From NCBI RefSeq assembly GCF_000308475.2, contig NZ_BAFT02000002.1, forward strand, positions 1-43,541: 43,541 nt of DNA, given 5' to 3'. Below are positions 41,701 to 43,541 of the stretch, piece by piece. The position numbers and the translations under genes were made by a program. The DNA comes from Nocardia brasiliensis NBRC 14402. GTDB lineage: Bacteria; Actinomycetota; Actinomycetes; Mycobacteriales; Mycobacteriaceae. Numbering within the stretch: position 1 is the first letter of the stretch; each line of letters opens with the position of its first letter. A model generated the notes under the pieces. The model had not been told where the DNA came from, made no database searches, and saw only the letters and a program-made list of their open reading frames with translations.

Positions 41701-43541
41701 CCCGGGCTCGATGTCGAGCCCCTGCCGAGTCTCGATATCGGAGTCGAACGGTTCGATCTCACCATCACGGTCGCCGACTTCCCCTCCGGCACAACCGGTG
41801 ACGTGGACGGCGGTGTGCCCATCACCATCGGGTACGCGCTGGACCTGTTCGATCACTCGACCATCGCCGCTTTCGCGGGTCGCTTCCAGCGCACCATGCG
41901 TGCGGTGGCAGCTGATCCGACGGCCCGCCTGCGCGACCTGGATCTGCTCGCGTCTGAAGAGCGAATGCTGTTGCGCCAGTGGGCCGATGGCGGTACCTGC
42001 GCTGCGTCGAATACCTTGCCCGGTGTGCTCGCGCGCGCCGCGGCCGAATATCCGACGCGACCCGCGGTCGTGGACGCGGTACGAGAGTGGACGTACCGGG
42101 ATCTCGACGAGTGGTCGAACCGGTGCGCGCGGTTGCTGATCGACTACGGCACCGGTCCGGAAACCGTTGTGGCCATAGCCATCCCGCGATCCGCGGACTG
42201 GATGCGGGCGGTGTGGGCGGTGGTGCGAACGGGTGCCGCCTTCGTCTCGCTCGACCCGGCACAGCCGCGAGAGCGCAATCGCGGCATCCTTGCTGACTGT
42301 GCGGCGGTGGTGGTGCTCACGAGTGGGGAAAGTGCCACGGTGACAACCGGGGAGTGGGAAGTGCCCGGGACCGCCGTGCTCGACCTCGACCGGCTGGATC
42401 TGTCGGCACAACCTGCCACCCCGATTCGTGACGAGGATCGGCTCGCCGTGGTGCGGCTGGACAACACCGCCTACATCGTCTACACCTCGGGTTCGACAGG
42501 CACTCCGAAAGGCGTTGCGGTCACCCACGCGGGGTTGTCCGCGATCGTGGCGGCGACGCATCGAGATCATCGGATGACGCCCGACTCCCGGGTATTGGCC
42601 GTCGCCGCGCGCACTTTCGACGCGGCGATCTTCGAGCTGCTGCTCGCGGTACCGGTCGGCGCTGCGTTGGTCATCGCTCCCGACGACGTCGTCGCGGGGC
42701 CACCGCTGGCGGCATTGCTGCGCGCGCAACGCATCACCCACTGCTTCCTGTCGCCGATGGTCGCGCTCTCGATCGAGGCGGCCGGGCTGGACGATCTTCG
42801 TGTCCTGTTGACCGGGGCCGAAGCCTGTCCACCCGCGCTGGTGCAACGCTGGTCGCGCACCGATGCCGCGGGCATCCGCAGCGTGCACAACCTGTACGGA
42901 CCCAGTGAGGCCACGGTGTGGGTCTCCGGCACGGAATTGACTGCCGGTGATCAGGTTTCGGTGGGCGGACCGATTCCGGGTTTCCGGGTGGCGGTTCTCG
43001 ACGCCTGGCTGAACCTGGTGCCGCCGGGCGTGGTCGGCGAGCTGTACGTCGCCGGGCCCGGCGTCGCCCGCGGATATCTCGACCGGGCCGGCGCGACGTC
43101 TGCGGCGTTCGTGGCGGATCCGTTCGGCCCGACCGGATCGCGGATGTACCGCACCGGAGATCTGGTGCGGTGGTTGCCGAATGGCGCCGACGACGGGGCC
43201 TTGATCGTCGTCGGTCGGGCCGATAATCAGATCAAGCTGCGCGGCCAGCGCCTGGAACTCGGCGAAATCGAAACCGTGCTGGCTGGATTCGATGAAGTCG
43301 AACGTGCCGTGGTCACCCAGAGTGAGCACGGTGGAACCGTGCGGTTGGCCGCCTACGTCACCCCGCGACAGGGCATCGGCCTGATCCGGCCGCTTTGCGC
43401 GCGGCCGCGGCGCACAAACTCCCGTCCTACCATGGTCCCCGACGTCGTCACCGTGCTGGCCGAACTGCCGCTGACCACGAGCGGAAAGGTCGATCGGCGC
43501 GCATTGCCGGAACCGCAGTGGGCCACCACGACTTACCGGGC
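29722..43541 (+). CDS. Lipopeptide NRPS, 3'-truncated: C-A-T-C-A-T-C-A(nMT)-T-C-A
   Basis: Giant synthetase, 4,606 codons and still open at the window end. AGGAGG (29712-29717) precedes the ATG. Domains by nucleotide: EntF-like starter C (29749-31080, HHIVLDG), A1 (31130-32650), T1 (Ser 32776), C2 (32940-34250), A2 (34300-35850), T2 (Ser 35983), C3 (36150-37430), A3 (37500-40310) with an inserted N-methyltransferase, T3 (Ser 40432), C4 (40600-41930), A4 (41985-43541). C2-C4 share AQSR(L/M)WFINRFEP and look LCL-type; there are no epimerases. Pocket readings: A1 DAFCMALIW, A2 DAYYVAAVC, A3 DAYFVGAVC, A4 DAFFLGLVW. All look hydrophobic or aromatic, none assignable with confidence. The position after FAAL and ACP implies an N-acylated peptide. 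A4 carries a compensated double frameshift at 43383-43432. No thioesterase within the window. Confidence 0.95.
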   Translation, partial: MLDHESPRHAHARQLTTYPLTAAQRAIRLLQQLAGATPLSNALYVELAGELDAAQLIASFQRALDEFEVSRMRLVEVDGEPRQVVDEVANSSVRCLDYASATDPVAAALDWMHSDYRTPIDLGDGPVVLGALVRVAERRWLWYLRAHHIVLDGIAALNILTRSARLYTAAVEGTEPGAQTIRRLGEIVAADEQYRASQRFDDDRVFWSKYVAELPEPVTLGDRVALAEAHPIAVSAVLSTGTDDALRTAVEKRSAGPAVLVLAAFGLYLARMTGTDDVVLSLPVSARVTASMSRSGGMTANVVPFRITVTPGLTMGSLLAQTQRTLMDVLRAQRYRHEDMLQDSESVAARHLPQAAGPMVDLMILDTKIVLGEITGRLQVLSPGLISDLSVNVYPAVGGESTRVDFFANPSVYSSEQVATQHRRFLSFLDRFLASVIADPEIAVRSVGLLDSEELRLVRESSAGGAGAEQITLPHMLSRAAAAHPARTAVRDAARTWTYRELDEWSNRCARALIACGAGPETTVAVAVTRSAAWVRAVWAVAKAGAAFVALDPAHPHERNRFILADCAATILLVSSETDSQTGGLAQHGIQVVDIDRLERGEFDATPIAETGWRAPVRLENTAYIVYTSGSTGTPKGVAVTHAGLSGVSDTLGAQYLLDSESRVLAVAARTFDAAVFELLAVVSVGAALVVAPTDAFAGAALTELMRADDVTHACLTPAVAATLDARRLDGLRVLMVAGEPCPPALVRQWSASDTAGRRSLYNLYGPSETTIWVTSATLRPGDEVSLGSPIPGIQVAVLDKWLRPTPFGVAGELYVSGPGVARGYLGRVGLTAAAFVADPQGPAGARMYRTGDLVRWERRGEGAATLTFVGRADTQIKIRGQRLELGEIEAALTGLDEVQQAIVTPFGGNAIGIENVSVAAYLTAAPGHTVDPDTVRQAIARRLPAYMVPEIITVLDQLPMTPSGKVDRRALPAPRRPITAYRAPASPLEEIAAVAFAEALGVERVGVDDDFFALGGHSISATRVAAQLAEVTGRAIGVRDIFDAPTAVGVARLLGERETGAGPVRPKLAVRPRPARIPLSFAQSRMWFINRFEPQSPTYNVPLVFRLVGSLDTAALSAALGAVIARHEALRTRYPDFDGVPYQEVLSSAAAAPELEVAAVDPARWREVVAERVRRGFDLRAELPLRATVLQCGPSEHVVVLVLHHIAADGLSMAPLVRDLSTAYAALRAGRVPEWAPLPVQYPDYALWQHELLRAESTAGSVLTAQCRYWETELAGAPQPLSLPTDRPRPPVLSNRGDVVEFVIEAALREALYRLAREHRVSASMVLQAALAVLLSRLGAGADVSIGSPVAGRTDAALRDLVGFFVNTWVLRVDLSGDPCFEQVLDQVRRKALSAYENQDAPFERLVELLNPVRSTAYHPLFQVSLEVQNDALPALELPDLAAEFVAFGTGSAKNDLHFELIELPGTAGAPAVLAGRIEYATDLFDRGTVTGIAERFLRVLQAVSADPMTAIADIDLLAAAEREQLLTQWNSREGCPATETTIVAAFRARVAAAPAAVALRCGDAELTYAELSTRVDGLARVLAGRGVHRGSVVAVAVPRSIELVTSVLAVVCAGGAYLPIDPEYPADRLEFIFDDADPVLVLTTGAVAAGLPLGERPLLCVDDVEAVAPRALPDLSPDDGAYVIYTSGSTGRPKGVVVEHRGVVNMAVYGWPSGPGTRVLLHSSMAFDASAYELWPALLAGSALVIAPPGRSDIAELSRTVTRHDVTALYVTTPLFELLASAGPETELGRVGRVVTAGDALRPSAVARFRDRWPGVDVVNAYGPTENTVCVSTYEIPDSPEWAGGASVPIGVPVGNMRVFVLDSRLRPVPAGVAGELYVAGVQVARGYRNRAGLTAERFCACPFGSGARMYRTGDVVRWTRAGVLEFVTRADDQVKVRGYRIEPGEVENTLTAHPAVSQSVVIAREIGTAGADSAGVDKRLIGYVVLDRTAGARSEAVGADELRRFVADRLPEYLVPAAIVVLDRLPLTPNGKVDRRTLPAPVFTAAAHRSPSTPTEEHIVAAFAEVLGMDRVGVDDDFFALGGHSLSAMRVASRLTAVLRIEVGVRDVFEAPAPACLAQVLAARCADTGPARPALEARPRPRRMPLSYAQSRLWFINRFEPDSPAYNIPMVLRLRGPLDQDALAAALTDVVARHESLRTIFPDEDGVPFQQVLPAGMAVARIETSTVEPDRLDQAVTRLVRRGFDVSTSTPLRVSLLRTGFDDHVLVLVLHHIAADGWSIAPFVRDLTAAYTARGQGRAPEWTPLPVQYADFTLWQRAALGVESDPDSVLATQFHYWERELADVPQPITLPADRPRPPIATNRGDVLEFAFDTALCERLYRFAHDRQVTVSMLLQTTLAVLLAKVGAGEDICIGGPVAGRTHEATHDLIGFFVNTWVLRVDLSGDPAFEQVLDQVRRKALTAYENQDAPFERLVELLQPTRSPAYHSLFQVSFALQNNLLPELRLPELAVEIVPAITGTAKFDLHVDVVERMNSVDNAAVPSLSGRIEYATDLFDRTTVADLAARYLRLLHIVTADPGMRLGQLDILAPEEREQVLRVWNDTAAPLPEAMSLPNLFARHVAAEPLAVAVAHIDGDLTYRELAVRVDDLARMLAARGVRRGSVVAVALPRSVDLVTAVLAVVVAGGTYLPIDAEYPRDRLEFIFDDADPVLVLTTVAGAAALPLRGRALLCVDDVGEAFGATAALPSLSGGDGAYVIYTSGSTGRPKGVVVDHRAVVNMALYGWPGGPGDRVLLHSSMAFDASAYELWPALLAGSTIVIAPPDRLDLPALMRTVGRHRVTTMFVTTALFELLATAGAELDAGPVRQVVTGGDALSPAAVARFRERWPGIDIANAYGPTENTVCVSTHEIRAAHRWSADERVPIGAPVPNVRVFVLDSRLRPVPVGVAGELYVAGTQLARGYAGRLGLTAQRFAACPFGVAERMYRTGDVVRWTRRGVLEFAGRADDQVKVRGYRIEPGEVEAALVAHPAVSRAVVIARDIASAPTEDTVDKQMVAYVVLDRETAVSDNDDRATELIDHWRQVYDNLYAGKESYLDTENAVAEPLALDADFGGWNSSYTGQPIPVAQMREWRDAVVTRILGLRPVRVLEIGVGSGLLMSRLAAQCAEYWCTDFSAATIGNLRARLAESAVDWADRVRLRVQSADDVADLPVDRFDVVVVNSVAQYFPNAGYLIDVIEKAMGLLVPGGALFLGDIRNLTLLRQFATGTQLARSDAADTVAAVRERARRALLAEQELLVAPEFFLAMRDRIPAVAAVDIELKYAPVDNELTRYRYDVVLRKSPAQVRSVAEVPQRAWSEFGDLAALRAHLVAERPASVRVVGIPQGGTAVDDAITRVLDSAAEHELVADLDLGSTTTGVLPHEIRTLATELGFTAAVTWSPVSGRMDAVLMHGTDETAALDEIYSSTEPLAALSTYANDPGVTDLVAEIREFSAARLPEFMVPAAIVVLDEFPLTPNGKVDRRALPAPQLATSAYRAPSTPTEEIVVAVFAEVLGADRVGADDDFFALGGHSLSATRVAARVAAATDLTVEVRDVFDAPTAARLAAVLAARSAAGAAQPGPVLLPRDRPARIPLSFAQSRMWFINRFEPDSPAYNVAMVLRLRGQLDVAALSAAVGDVVARHESLRTVFPDEQGIPCQQILPFEGVAGLPTETVDPLGLAERVTSIVRRGFEVSARPPWRMILLRSASDDHMLVVVLHHIIADGWSIAPLVRDLSLAYTARRAGRAPEYSPLPVQYADYTLWQRASLGAESDPDSVSARQLAYWTGHLADLPQRLELPADRPRPVVASQRGGSCSCTLDAATVAGLAAVARAHQVTVFMVVHAALAVLLTRLSGSTDVAVGTPIAGRGASALDGLVGMFVNTLVLRTRVDQAGSFTDLLDQCRQVDLAAFAHADIPFERVVEALDPPRSQAHHPLFQVMLAFQNLDLDPASAQLPGLDVEPLPSLDIGVERFDLTITVADFPSGTTGDVDGGVPITIGYALDLFDHSTIAAFAGRFQRTMRAVAADPTARLRDLDLLASEERMLLRQWADGGTCAASNTLPGVLARAAAEYPTRPAVVDAVREWTYRDLDEWSNRCARLLIDYGTGPETVVAIAIPRSADWMRAVWAVVRTGAAFVSLDPAQPRERNRGILADCAAVVVLTSGESATVTTGEWEVPGTAVLDLDRLDLSAQPATPIRDEDRLAVVRLDNTAYIVYTSGSTGTPKGVAVTHAGLSAIVAATHRDHRMTPDSRVLAVAARTFDAAIFELLLAVPVGAALVIAPDDVVAGPPLAALLRAQRITHCFLSPMVALSIEAAGLDDLRVLLTGAEACPPALVQRWSRTDAAGIRSVHNLYGPSEATVWVSGTELTAGDQVSVGGPIPGFRVAVLDAWLNLVPPGVVGELYVAGPGVARGYLDRAGATSAAFVADPFGPTGSRMYRTGDLVRWLPNGADDGALIVVGRADNQIKLRGQRLELGEIETVLAGFDEVERAVVTQSEHGGTVRLAAYVTPRQGIGLIRPLCARPRRTNSRPTMVPDVVTVLAELPLTTSGKVDRRALPEPQWATTTYR
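38940..40180 (+). other. N-methyltransferase domain inserted in the third A domain
   Basis: Between the A8 motif ([13 protein letters not shown]) and the A10 motif ([14 protein letters not shown]) of A3 lie about 410 extra residues. They begin [10 protein letters not shown], include [14 protein letters not shown] and the SAM site [11 protein letters not shown] (39163-39195), then [12 protein letters not shown] and [11 protein letters not shown]. This is the standard place and sequence type of NRPS N-methyltransferases, as in enniatin and cyclosporin synthetases, so the third residue should be N-methylated. Confidence 0.92.

Overview
The window is GC-rich actinomycete DNA, most likely Nocardia or a close mycolic-acid relative. 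That is inferred from composition, GTG starts and the style of the synthetase domains; no marker gene fixes the genus. It holds two nonribosomal peptide synthetase (NRPS) loci on the plus strand, separated by about 11 kb of unrelated accessory genes. Both loci run off the window, the first at its 5' end and the second at its 3' end.

Left locus (1-15.7 kb): two NRPS genes overlap by four bases (GTGA), so they are translationally coupled. The first is truncated and reads (A)-T-E-C-A-T-E-C. The second reads C-A-T-C-A-T-C. Two A domains carry threonine-like pocket residues. Two complete C domains meet at the protein junction, the first carrier protein of the second enzyme lacks the E domain its sequence type predicts, and the line ends in a C domain with no thioesterase. 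A hairpin follows the last stop.

Middle (15.9-26.0 kb): an alpha/beta hydrolase diverging from a CGNR zinc-finger regulator; a TetR regulator diverging from a secreted SGNH/GDSL esterase, with a perfect palindrome between them; a SAM methyltransferase whose end overlaps a convergent HD-domain gene; a GlxA-type AraC regulator diverging from the HD gene across a second perfect palindrome; a 947-residue membrane protein joining a caspase-like protease, a NACHT/STAND-type ATPase, one membrane segment and an exported beta-rich domain; and the wreck of a second leucyl-tRNA synthetase gene.

Right locus (26.0-43.5 kb): a fatty acyl-AMP ligase (FAAL; reading frame broken by one extra T), a fused acyl carrier protein/luciferase-like monooxygenase, and a giant NRPS of at least 4,606 residues, C-A-T-C-A-T-C-A(N-methyltransferase)-T-C-A. 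FAAL and ACP genes overlap by ATGA and the NRPS follows after 23 bases. The order suggests that a fatty acid is activated, loaded on the ACP, oxidised there and passed to the first C domain, giving a lipopeptide with at least one N-methylated residue. All internal C domains look LCL-type and no E domain is present, unlike the left locus. The two loci therefore look like separate assembly lines, though shared use is not excluded.

Three places show frame damage: FAAL (one insertion), the last A domain (two compensating indels 48 bases apart) and leuS (deletion plus frameshifts). The first two could be sequencing errors; leuS is a genuine remnant.
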